Notes under the pieces: generated by a model
Seen by the model: the letters and a program-made list of their open reading frames with translations, nothing else
Databases searched by the model: none
What the model was told of the DNA's origin: nothing
From: Bacteroidota bacterium
Lineage (GTDB): Bacteria; Bacteroidota; Bacteroidia; Chitinophagales; Chitinophagaceae
DNA: 8,943 nucleotides
NCBI GenBank assembly: GCA_021824855.1
Contig: JAKAJX010000005.1
Location: 1 to 8,943, forward strand
Direction of reading: 5' to 3'
Position numbers and translations under genes: made by a program
Shown: positions 1 to 5,531 of the stretch, piece after piece
Numbering within the stretch: the first letter of the stretch is position 1
Layout of the letters: the number at the start of each line of letters is the position of its first letter

Positions 1-16
1 GGATTACAATTCTAAT

Positions 17-34
17 AATTTCAAAACTGAAATT
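17..34 (+). other. small hairpin upstream of rpsE
   Basis: A perfect inverted repeat, AATTTCA / TGAAATT, has 7-bp arms and an AAAC loop and lies 12 nt before the rpsE start. It has no T-run after it, so it is not a terminator. It is AT-rich and weak on its own. It is listed because the later gaps of this operon also carry a hairpin. Function is unknown; it could be a processing or translation-control element, or chance. Confidence 0.3.
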
Positions 35-46
35 TAAACTGATAAA

Positions 47-568
47 ATGTCTAAAATAACAGAAAATAAAATTAAAGCCGGCGGTGATGTTGAGTTAAAA
101 GAAAAAGTTGTTGCCATTAATCGTGTTGTTAAAACAACAAAAGGTGGACGTACTTTTAGTTTCTCTGCATTAGTAGTAGTGGGAAATTCTGCCGGAGTTG
201 TTGGGCAAGGTTTAGGAAAAGCCAAAGAAGTTCAGGAAGCAATTACTAAAGGCATTGAAGATGCTAAAAAGAATTTAGTAAAAGTGCCTGTAATGCATGG
301 AACTATACCTCACGAACAATTATCAAAAGCAGGAGCAGCAAAAGTATTAATAAAACCAGCAGCACATGGAGCCGGTGTTATTGCTGGAGGCAGCATGCGT
401 GCAGTTTTAGAAAGTGCAGGCGTAACCGATGTTTTAGCAAAAAGTTTAGGCTCGGCTAATCCTCATAATGTGGTTAAAGCAACTATTAAAGCATTAACAC
501 AGTTAAGAGAGCCAATACAAGTTGCTAAAACCAGAAATATTAAATTAAGCAAAGTATTTAACGGATAA
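47..568 (+). CDS. rpsE: 30S ribosomal protein S5 (uS5)
   Basis: A 173-residue protein that sits at the back of the 30S subunit near the mRNA entry and decoding region, where S5 supports translational accuracy. The N-terminal double-stranded-RNA-binding half is visible at residues 20-80: VVAINRVVKTTKGGRTFSFS, then the glycine-rich VVVGNSAGVVGQGLGKAKEV. The C-terminal half follows at about 87-150 with TIPHEQ, KVLIKPA, GAGVIAGGSMRAVLE and SLGSANPHNVVKAT, all hallmarks of the family. Length is normal for Bacteroidota S5. The ATG at 47 is the only start that gives the usual short N-terminal tail; there is no Shine-Dalgarno sequence before it. It is the first complete gene of the spc-operon segment, with rpmD 64 nt downstream. 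The KTTKGGR loop region, where spectinomycin-resistance changes occur in other species, looks ordinary. Confidence 0.97.
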   Translation: MSKITENKIKAGGDVELKEKVVAINRVVKTTKGGRTFSFSALVVVGNSAGVVGQGLGKAKEVQEAITKGIEDAKKNLVKVPVMHGTIPHEQLSKAGAAKVLIKPAAHGAGVIAGGSMRAVLESAGVTDVLAKSLGSANPHNVVKATIKALTQLREPIQVAKTRNIKLSKVFNG

Positions 569-579
569 GATAATTTGTT

Positions 580-600
580 TTTGAAATATACTATTTCAAA
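580..600 (+). other. hairpin in rpsE-rpmD gap
   Basis: A perfect inverted repeat, TTTGAAATA / TATTTCAAA, has 9-bp arms and a TAC loop and begins 12 nt after the rpsE stop. There is no T-run after it, so it does not look like a terminator. TTTCAAATT recurs at 616-624, inside a second, tight palindrome (612-626) just before the rpmD start. A processing, stability or translational-coupling role is possible but is inference. Confidence 0.4.
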
Positions 601-632
601 TTACAAATGAATCAATTTCAAATTGAATGACA

Positions 633-815
633 ATGGCAAAAATTAAGATAACACAAGTTAAAAGTGGTATTGATAGATCAGAACGTCAAAAGCAAACTTT
701 AAAAGCTTTAGGGTTAACTAAATTACATTCAACTAAAGAAGTAGAAGCTACTCCTCAAATTTTAGGAATGGTTAATAAAGTGAGCCATTTAGTAAAAGTT
801 GAAAAATTAGCTTAA
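633..815 (+). CDS. rpmD: 50S ribosomal protein L30 (uL30)
   Basis: A 60-residue small protein of the large ribosomal subunit. It begins MAKIKITQVKSGI, then KQKQTLKALGLTKLHSTKEVEATPQILGMVNKVSHLVKVE, which covers the whole L30 ferredoxin-like fold. The conserved signature is the QTLKALGL...TPQILGMVNKVSHLV stretch. I chose the ATG at 633 (MAKIKI) because it matches the usual start of bacterial L30; an in-frame ATG at 627 would add only Met-Thr. There is no Shine-Dalgarno sequence. It lies between rpsE and rplO as in the standard spc operon. The gap to rplO is 110 nt, unusually long for this operon, and contains two hairpins. Confidence 0.95.
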   Translation: MAKIKITQVKSGIDRSERQKQTLKALGLTKLHSTKEVEATPQILGMVNKVSHLVKVEKLA

Positions 816-828
816 TATATAGGTTTAT

Positions 829-873
829 ATAAATGTTGAATGGTTATGGTGTTTAGCCACATTCAGCATTTAT
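829..873 (+). other. long hairpin in rpmD-rplO gap
   Basis: The arms at 829-842 (ATAAATGTTGAATG) and 860-873 (CATTCAGCATTTAT) pair over 14 positions with a single G-U wobble. They enclose a 17-nt loop that can pair further, either TGG/CCA (847-849 with 857-859) or GGTTA/TAGCC (842-846 with 854-858). The sequence after it (TGTTTTATT) is T-rich but interrupted, so it may be a weak terminator, an attenuator, an RNase processing site or a ribosomal-protein binding site. This is one of the longest intergenic stems in the window and is unlikely to be chance. Confidence 0.6.
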
Positions 874-891
874 TGTTTTATTAATATGCGA

Positions 892-904
892 GGGGTGATT
901 CCCC
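892..904 (+). other. GC hairpin in rplO leader
   Basis: GGGG-TGATT-CCCC forms a four-pair, all G-C stem with a 5-nt loop, ending 21 nt before the rplO ATG. G-runs and C-runs of this kind are rare in the AT-rich gaps of this window. The short stem could affect initiation at rplO or be part of a protein-binding leader together with the larger hairpin just upstream. Function is inferred only. Confidence 0.35.
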
Positions 905-925
905 GAAAGTTTAAAATCAATTTAA

Positions 926-1375
926 ATGAAACTACACACTTTAAAACCTGCAGAAGGTTCAACTAAAAAGCAAAAAAGATTAGGTCGTGGTGAAGCATCC
1001 GGCAAGGGTGGTACATCAACAAAAGGTAATAAAGGGGGCCAAAGCCGTGCAGGGTATCAACGTAAAAATGCACATGAAGGCGGTCAAATGCCTATTCAAC
1101 GCCGAATTCCAAAACGTGGCTTTACCAATAATAATAAAATTCAGTTTAAGGTGTTTAATCTTGGACAAATTGATCAGCTACAAGAAAAATATAGTTTTGC
1201 TGAATTTAGTGTAGAAAATCTGTATATCAATGGATTGATTGGCAAAACAGATAAAGTAAAAGTATTAGGAACAGGCGAATTAAAATCTAAACTTAGTTTT
1301 AAAGTAAACGCAATAAGTGGAAAAGCTAAAGAAGCAATTGAAGCAGTAGGTGGTAGCGTTGAAATTGTTAAGTAA
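926..1375 (+). CDS. rplO: 50S ribosomal protein L15 (uL15)
   Basis: A 149-residue protein, an early-to-mid assembly component of the 50S subunit. The N-terminal basic, glycine-rich extension typical of L15 is clear: LKPAEGSTKKQKRLGRGEASGKGGTSTKGNKGGQSR (about residues 6-41), then AHEGGQMPIQRRIPKRGF at 49-66. The C-terminal globular part (about 72-149) contains VKVLGTGELKSKLSFKVNAIS and ends with EAIEAVGGSVEIVK, as in other L15 proteins. The ATG at 926 gives the standard N-terminus MKLHTLKPAEGS. There is no Shine-Dalgarno sequence; AATCAATTT ends 2 nt before the start. It is followed after 16 nt by a terminator-like hairpin, which is unexpected before secY. Confidence 0.96.
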   Translation: MKLHTLKPAEGSTKKQKRLGRGEASGKGGTSTKGNKGGQSRAGYQRKNAHEGGQMPIQRRIPKRGFTNNNKIQFKVFNLGQIDQLQEKYSFAEFSVENLYINGLIGKTDKVKVLGTGELKSKLSFKVNAISGKAKEAIEAVGGSVEIVK

Positions 1376-1391
1376 TTAATGTAACTTGCCG

Positions 1392-1416
1392 GACGCATTT
1401 ATAATGCGTCTTTTTT
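1392..1416 (+). terminator. intrinsic terminator between rplO and secY
   Basis: GACGCATT / AATGCGTC form a perfect 8-bp stem (1392-1399 with 1403-1410) with a TAT loop, followed directly by TTTTTT (1411-1416). This is the form of a rho-independent terminator. It lies inside what is normally a continuous operon, so it may be a partial terminator or attenuator that lowers secY expression relative to the ribosomal proteins. No convincing promoter is seen in the 37 nt between it and the secY start. Confidence 0.8.
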
Positions 1417-1453
1417 AGTTTAAAGGAAATAACACTATCAATCGAATTATCAA

Positions 1454-2806
1454 GTGAAAAAACTTATTCAAACCATTAAAAATATCTGGGCAATTGAAGA
1501 ATTGCGTCAAAAAATTGTTGTTACACTTGCCCTGATATTGGTATATCGGGTTGGTACTCACATTGTATTGCCAGGTATAGATCCCAATCAATTAGATCAG
1601 GCTAAATTAAGTGCATCGAGAACAGGGTTATTAGGATTATTCGATACGTTTGCGGGTGGTGCATTTACGCAAGCTTCTATTTTTGCATTAGGCATTATGC
1701 CATACATTTCTGCATCAATTTTTATGCAGTTGATGACTATTCTTATTCCTCAATTTCAAAAAATTCAAAAAGAGGGTGAGAGTGGTAGAAAAAAAATTAA
1801 TCAATGGACAAGGTACTTAACTATTATTGTTACTGCCTTTCAAGCCGGAGCTTATTTACAATATTTAACCAATCCGCAAGGGGGTTATGCTCAGGCCATT
1901 TTATTAGATAGAACACTCTTCTCTTTTACTACTATTGTAACTTTAACTGCAGGTACATTATTTGTAATGTGGTTGGGTGAAAGAATTCAAGATAAAGGAT
2001 TAGGCAATGGTACTTCTATTATTATTATGGTGGGTATTTTAGGCCGCTTGCCACAATCCTTGTTACAAGAATTTGGTGCTAAAAGCCAAAAAGCTGGCGG
2101 CGGATTATTAATATTTTTAATTGAAATTGCCATTTTAGTTGCTATTATTTTAGGTTTAATCATTTTAGTGCAAGGGCTACGAAAAATTCCGGTTAATTAT
2201 GCTAAACAAATTATTGGAAATAGGCAATTTGGTGGAGCTCGCCAATTTTTACCTGTAAAAGTAAATAGTGCCGGAGTAATGCCGATTATATTTGCTCAAG
2301 CAATTATGTTTTTGCCAACCTTGGTTTCTTTTACCAATTTAGATTCTGCCAAAGGTGTTGTTAGAATTTTTAATGACCATAGTAATGCTTGGTACATGTT
2401 AATTTATTCTGTAATGGTTATTGGATTTACTTTCTTATATACTGCTTTAATATTTAATCCAAAACAAATTGCGGAAGATTTAAAACGTAATAACGGATTT
2501 ATTCCGGGTGTTAAACCTGGTCAGCCTACTGCTGATTATATTGGTTCTATAATGGATAAAATAACATTGCCGGGAGCCATTTTTTTAGCCATTGTTGGTA
2601 TTATGCCGGGCTTTGCTCAGCGCTTAGGTGTAACACAAGCATTTAGTACATTTTTTGGAGGAACTTCTTTACTAATTATGGTGGGAGTTGTATTAGATAC
2701 TTTGCAACAAATTGAAACTTATTTGTTAATGCGTCAATACGATGGGTTAATGAATAGCGGCAGAATTCAAGGTCGCCAAACTACCATGCCAACTAGCGCT
2801 TTATAA
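1454..2806 (+). CDS. secY: preprotein translocase subunit SecY
   Basis: A 450-residue channel subunit of the SecYEG translocon in the inner membrane; it moves unfolded proteins outward with SecA and inserts membrane proteins. About ten hydrophobic segments are visible, roughly 21-37, 75-97, 120-138, 156-176, 186-199, 218-240, 272-293, 313-333, 372-390 and 398-420. The plug region with GLFDTFAGGAF is at 61-71, followed by ALGIMPYISASI at 78-89. The conserved cytoplasmic C5 loop at 335-359 reads NPKQIAEDLKRNNGFIPGVK and on to GQPT. Length is normal for Bacteroidota. The start is GTG at 1454, giving MKKLIQTIKNIWAIEELRQK, the usual N-terminus; no ATG fits. It lies between two terminator-like hairpins, suggesting that its expression is set apart from that of its neighbours. 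Confidence 0.97.
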   Translation: MKKLIQTIKNIWAIEELRQKIVVTLALILVYRVGTHIVLPGIDPNQLDQAKLSASRTGLLGLFDTFAGGAFTQASIFALGIMPYISASIFMQLMTILIPQFQKIQKEGESGRKKINQWTRYLTIIVTAFQAGAYLQYLTNPQGGYAQAILLDRTLFSFTTIVTLTAGTLFVMWLGERIQDKGLGNGTSIIIMVGILGRLPQSLLQEFGAKSQKAGGGLLIFLIEIAILVAIILGLIILVQGLRKIPVNYAKQIIGNRQFGGARQFLPVKVNSAGVMPIIFAQAIMFLPTLVSFTNLDSAKGVVRIFNDHSNAWYMLIYSVMVIGFTFLYTALIFNPKQIAEDLKRNNGFIPGVKPGQPTADYIGSIMDKITLPGAIFLAIVGIMPGFAQRLGVTQAFSTFFGGTSLLIMVGVVLDTLQQIETYLLMRQYDGLMNSGRIQGRQTTMPTSAL

Positions 2807-2831
2807 AATATTTGTTTATTGAAATTGATCG

Positions 2832-2864
2832 ACCTGTTGGAATTAACACCAACAGGTTTTTTTT
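2832..2864 (+). terminator. intrinsic terminator between secY and map
   Basis: ACCTGTTGG / CCAACAGGT form a perfect 9-bp stem (2832-2840 with 2849-2857) with an 8-nt loop and an eight-T run at 2857-2864, a textbook rho-independent terminator. Only 22 nt separate the T-run from the map start codon, so map must depend on read-through or on a promoter overlapping the end of secY or the hairpin. Confidence 0.88.
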
Positions 2865-2886
2865 AAAGATGACACGGCGAAATAAT

Positions 2887-3690
2887 ATGATTTACTATAA
2901 AACAGAAGCAGAAGTTGCCTTAATGAAAGAAGCCGCTTTATTGGTAAGTAAAACACTTGCCGAAGTGGCTAAAATGCTACAACCCGGAGTTACCACTATG
3001 CAAATTGATACATTGTGTAAAACCTTTGTGCAAGATCATAAAGCCATTCCTTCATTTTATAATTATCACGGATATCCGCATAATGTTTGTGCAAGTATTA
3101 ATGATGTGGTAGTGCATGGCTTTCCAAATAATATTGCTTTAAAAGAAGGTGATATTGTTTCTATCGATATGGGTGTTATCTTAAATGGATGGCATGGCGA
3201 TCATGCCTATACTTTTATCTTAGGAGAAGTAAGTAATGAAGTTTTGCAATTAGTGAAAGTAACCAAAGAGAGCTTGTATAAAGGTATTGAAAAAGCCATT
3301 GTTGGGAATAGAGTGGGCGATATTGCATCTGCCATACAAGAGCATACCGAAAAAAAATATGGTTATGGTGTAGTAAGAGAATTAGTAGGGCATGGTTTAG
3401 GAAGATCGTTACACGAAGACCCACAAGTACCGAATTACGGGAAACGAGGTAATGGTCCAAAGCTGAAAGAAAATTTAGTTATAGCTATTGAACCAATGAT
3501 TAACTTAGGTAAAAAAGAAGTGTATACTGATAAAGATGGGTGGACTGTAAAAACTGCCGATGGAAAGCCATCGGTTCATTTTGAACATGATGTTTGTGTT
3601 AAAAAAGATAAAGCTTTAATCTTATCAGACTATAGTATTATTGAAGTTGCAGAAAAGTTGAATCCTAATTTAAATACAACATATTATTAA
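2887..3690 (+). CDS. map: methionine aminopeptidase, type I
   Basis: A 267-residue cytoplasmic metalloprotease that removes the initiator Met from nascent proteins after deformylation. The pita-bread fold motifs are complete. By position and motif the expected ligands are H77 (VVVHG), D94 (VSID), D105 (GWHGD), H169 (GHG), H176 (SLHED), E202 (IEP) and E233 (HFEHD); D94, D105, H169, E202 and E233 bind the two metals. There is no N-terminal zinc-finger extension. I start it at ATG 2887 (MIYYKTEAEV), the usual N-terminus in Bacteroidota; ATG 2869 would add MTRRNN, and a start still further upstream would run through the secY terminator. It follows secY as in the common spc order, but infA and rpmJ do not follow. 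The stop codon overlaps a terminator stem. Confidence 0.95.
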   Translation: MIYYKTEAEVALMKEAALLVSKTLAEVAKMLQPGVTTMQIDTLCKTFVQDHKAIPSFYNYHGYPHNVCASINDVVVHGFPNNIALKEGDIVSIDMGVILNGWHGDHAYTFILGEVSNEVLQLVKVTKESLYKGIEKAIVGNRVGDIASAIQEHTEKKYGYGVVRELVGHGLGRSLHEDPQVPNYGKRGNGPKLKENLVIAIEPMINLGKKEVYTDKDGWTVKTADGKPSVHFEHDVCVKKDKALILSDYSIIEVAEKLNPNLNTTYY

Positions 3691-3711
3691 GCCCTTTGTT
3701 GGGGCTTTTTT
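3689..3711 (+). terminator. terminator overlapping map stop codon
   Basis: AAGCCC / GGGCTT (3689-3694 with 3702-3707) form a 6-bp stem with a TTTGTTG loop and a T-run to 3711. The stem begins in the last two bases of the map TAA stop. This marks the end of the ribosomal transcription unit here and separates it from the flavoprotein gene 9 nt further on. Confidence 0.8.
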
Positions 3712-3719
3712 ATTTTTGA

Positions 3720-4961
3720 ATGATGAATAAGCAGAAAACCTTACTTGTTGTTGGCGGTGGTGCAGCCGGTTTTTTTTGTGCAATCAATGCTGCTGCAATG
3801 AATCCTTCATTAAAAATTATTATTATAGAAAAAACAAGTAAAGTTTTAAGTAAAGTAAAAATTAGCGGTGGAGGAAGATGTAATGTTACCAATGATTGTT
3901 TTGATATTGAGGAGTTGGCTAAGAAGTATCCGAGAGGGCAACAATTTCTGAGAAAAGCTTTTCATCAATTTAATCCAAAACATACTATCCAGTGGTTTAA
4001 GGAAAGAAATATTATTTTAAAAGCTGAACCGGATGGAAGAATGTTTCCGGCAACCAATTCATCTCAAACAATTATTGATTGTTTTTTAAGCGAAATAAAC
4101 AAACATGCTATTGAGCTGATGGTAAACTGCGAAGTAGTTGAAATACAAAAGCACGAAACGGAATTTACAATAATTACTTCCAACGCTACTACCATCACTG
4201 CTCATTTTTTGTGTATTGCTACAGGAGGTTATCCAAAATCATTACAATTTGATTGGCTTAAAAAAATAGGTCATACCATTGACGAGCCCATACCTTCTTT
4301 ATTTTCATTTAATATTCCTAATGCAGCAATTACTCAATTAATGGGCATTAGCGTTAATAATGTTACTGTAAAAATAGCCGGAACAAAATTGCAACAGCAA
4401 GGTGCTATTTTAATAACGCATTGGGGTTTAAGTGGACCGGTAATTTTAAAACTATCTGCTTTTGCCGCAAAAGAGTTGAATGACAAAAAATATCAGTTTG
4501 TGATTGTAGTTAATTGGTTAGGCAATAAAAACGAAAATAGCTTGCAGGAAGAATGGCATACACTTCGTATCAATTCAGCAACCAAAAAAATGGGTTATGC
4601 CAATCCATTTCAACTGCCCAATAGATTATGGCAATATTTATTACAACAAAGTTTTATTGATGAAAATATTCGATGGGCGGAGCTTACTTCAAAACAGCAA
4701 AATCTATTAATAAAAAATATTACAGCACAAGAACTGAAGGTAAATGGTAAAACAACGTTTAAAGAAGAGTTTGTTACCTGTGGTGGAATTGTTGTAAATG
4801 AGATTGATGTAAATACTATGCAAAGTAAAAAAATGGAGCATCTTTTTTTTGCAGGAGAAGTATTAAATATTGATGGAATTACCGGCGGTTTTAATTTTCA
4901 AAATGCATGGACTACCGCTTGGATTGCCGCAAAAAATATTTCCGAAATATCCATGCAATAA
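3720..4961 (+). CDS. HI0933/YhiN/BaiN-like flavoprotein (NAD(P)/FAD-dependent oxidoreductase)
   Basis: A 413-residue soluble flavoprotein. The N-terminal dinucleotide-binding motif is VVGGGAAGFFCAINAA (10-25), with an acidic strand end at IIIIEKTS (33-40). The family signature SKVKISGGGRCNVTND (44-59) follows, then EPDGRMFPATNSSQTIID (103-120), CIATGGYPK (165-173), the insert-domain motif ITHWGLSGPVILKLSAFAA (232-250) and the C-terminal FAD motif in two parts: FVTCGGIVVNE (351-361), then LFFAGEVLNIDGITGGFNFQ (375-394) and NAWTTAWIA (395-403). Length is normal. Members are often annotated as aminoacetone oxidase or BaiN, but the substrate of most is unknown, and I do not assign one. Two adjacent ATGs (3720, 3723) are possible starts. 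A TATTTTTG at 3711-3718 fits the Bacteroidota -7 consensus and could give a leaderless message, but it is unsupported by a -33 element. It is convergent with the next gene and shares its terminator. Confidence 0.9.
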   Translation: MMNKQKTLLVVGGGAAGFFCAINAAAMNPSLKIIIIEKTSKVLSKVKISGGGRCNVTNDCFDIEELAKKYPRGQQFLRKAFHQFNPKHTIQWFKERNIILKAEPDGRMFPATNSSQTIIDCFLSEINKHAIELMVNCEVVEIQKHETEFTIITSNATTITAHFLCIATGGYPKSLQFDWLKKIGHTIDEPIPSLFSFNIPNAAITQLMGISVNNVTVKIAGTKLQQQGAILITHWGLSGPVILKLSAFAAKELNDKKYQFVIVVNWLGNKNENSLQEEWHTLRINSATKKMGYANPFQLPNRLWQYLLQQSFIDENIRWAELTSKQQNLLIKNITAQELKVNGKTTFKEEFVTCGGIVVNEIDVNTMQSKKMEHLFFAGEVLNIDGITGGFNFQNAWTTAWIAAKNISEISMQ

Positions 4962-4989
4962 AAAAAGCAGAATCAAAATTCTGCTTTTT
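4962..4989. terminator. bidirectional intrinsic terminator
   Basis: AAAAAGCAGAAT / ATTCTGCTTTTT form a perfect 12-bp stem (4962-4973 with 4978-4989) around a CAAA loop. The stem starts directly after the flavoprotein stop codon and ends 5 nt before the stop of the minus-strand gene. The flanking A-run and T-run make it work in both directions, ending both convergent genes. Confidence 0.9.
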
Positions 4990-4994
4990 AAGTA

Positions 4995-5285
4995 TTAACT
5001 TTTTTTCTTTCCTTCTCCCTTATTTTCTTTATAACGCATATCGGGAGTGCCATCTTTTTTTAAATGTTTGTGTTCTTGTTTTTCTTCTTTATTTTCTTTA
5101 AATCGCTTATCCGGTGTACCATCTTTTTTTAGATGCTTTGCATCATCCGATTTTGCCATGGTTGTTTTGGCAGCTTCTTTTTTTACAGGTTCTTTGCCTT
5201 TCGATTTATCGTCTTTTTTTGTTTGTGCAAAAGTTACTGTAACTAAACAAGCGATAGCTAACAGCAAGGTGAAAATTTTTTTCAT
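4995..5285 (-). CDS. small secreted Lys-rich protein with two DGTPD repeats
   Basis: A 96-residue protein I cannot assign a function. An N-terminal signal peptide is clear: MKK, a hydrophobic core (4-19), and a likely cleavage after Ala20 before Gln21 (TFA-Q). A cysteine at 13 (LAIAC) gives only a weak lipobox. The mature part is very basic and polar (Lys, Glu, Asp rich), low in complexity, and holds two near-identical units: HLKKDGTPDKRFKENK at 51-66 and HLKKDGTPDMRYKENK at 74-89, 23 residues apart. The motif resembles, from memory, the basic adaptor domain of chlorella viruses (PF08789), and I have seen similar repeats in hypothetical proteins of Bacteroidota; neither could be searched here. 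ATG 5285 is preferred over an in-frame TTG at 5291. It probably acts in the periplasm or outside the cell. A + strand ORF over the same bases has no such features. Confidence 0.82.
   Translation of the reverse strand: MKKIFTLLLAIACLVTVTFAQTKKDDKSKGKEPVKKEAAKTTMAKSDDAKHLKKDGTPDKRFKENKEEKQEHKHLKKDGTPDMRYKENKGEGKKKS
5019..5135 (-). repeat. two-unit DGTPD coding repeat
   Basis: The two 48-bp coding units (5088-5135 and 5019-5066 on the minus strand) encode HLKKDGTPD[KM]R[FY]KENK. The protein is nearly identical, but synonymous positions differ (for example GGT-ACA-CCG versus GGC-ACT-CCC for Gly-Thr-Pro). This suggests an old duplication held by selection on the protein rather than a recent slippage event. 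Confidence 0.8.
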
Positions 5286-5385
5286 ATACAAGTGAAGTTT
5301 TAGACAACTAATATAGTTATTACTATTAATATTGGTGAGTTAAAATTTAAACCAAATTGTTAAATTAAATGGTAAATGATTTGAT

Positions 5386-5413
5386 AAGTTGATGGCCAAT
5401 ATGTAATCAACTT
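5386..5413. promoter_or_regulatory. inverted repeat in divergent intergenic region
   Basis: AAGTTGAT (5386-5393) and ATCAACTT (5406-5413) form a perfect 8-bp inverted repeat around a 12-nt spacer. It lies about 100 nt downstream of the divergent small-protein gene's start and about 80 nt upstream of the rpsA -7 box. It could be an operator or a hairpin; no T-run follows. The AT-rich context makes chance possible. Elsewhere in 5286-5531 I see no gene; the promoter of the minus-strand gene must lie here but is not recognisable. Confidence 0.3.
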
Positions 5414-5493
5414 GGTTGAATATATTATTCAATGCCGGCTTGAAAAAGCTTTATTTTTTTTGTAAGAAAAATACTTCTTAAATACGGAAACCT

Positions 5494-5501
5494 TACCTTT
5501 G
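5494..5501 (+). promoter_or_regulatory. Bacteroidota -7 promoter box of rpsA
   Basis: TACCTTTG exactly matches the Bacteroidota primary sigma factor -7 consensus TAnnTTTG. Transcription would begin about 5-7 nt later, near 5506-5508, giving a leader of about 25 nt before the rpsA ATG. No good TTTG/TTG -33 element is found at the usual 17-23 nt spacing; the nearest TTTG (5459-5462) is too far. Strong ribosomal promoters often tolerate this. Confidence 0.6.
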
Positions 5502-5505
5502 CAAC

Positions 5506-5524
5506 CCCGAATAAAACCCTCGGG
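5506..5524 (+). other. short 5' leader hairpin of rpsA
   Basis: CCCGA (5506-5510) and TCGGG (5520-5524) form a 5-bp stem with a 9-nt loop. If transcription starts where the -7 box predicts, this stem sits at the very 5' end of the mRNA and ends 7 nt before the start codon. It could stabilise the mRNA end or serve S1 autoregulation, which is known for rpsA in E. coli through a different leader. The function here is inference. Confidence 0.4.
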
Positions 5525-5531
5525 AATTTTT

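Noticed and set aside
34..225. A minus-strand ORF opposite rpsE
   Set aside because: It is an antisense shadow of a highly conserved gene, low in complexity and with no leader.
987..1214. An out-of-frame ORF inside rplO
   Set aside because: It overlaps a clear L15 gene in another frame and has no recognisable content.
2812..2886. An upstream non-ATG start extending map by 25 residues
   Set aside because: The extension is encoded by the secY terminator hairpin, and MIYYKTE at 2887 is the family-typical N-terminus.
4907..5101. A + strand ORF of 64 codons crossing the end of the flavoprotein gene
   Set aside because: It overlaps the flavoprotein C-terminus, runs through the bidirectional terminator and into the minus-strand gene. 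It is hydrophobic only because of the T-rich DNA.
5283..5291. A TTG start two codons before the ATG of the small secreted protein
   Set aside because: MKK at ATG 5285 gives a standard signal peptide N-terminus; the TTG adds nothing.
5047..5295. A + strand ORF of 82 codons (Cys, Phe and Ser rich) opposite the small secreted protein
   Set aside because: It is the antisense shadow of the minus-strand gene, which has a signal peptide, internal protein repeats and a terminator. The + strand reading has no plausible domain.
5499..5531. A TTG start extending rpsA by 11 residues
   Set aside because: The TTG lies within the -7 promoter box, and the extra residues do not resemble S1 N-termini; ATG 5532 is preferred.
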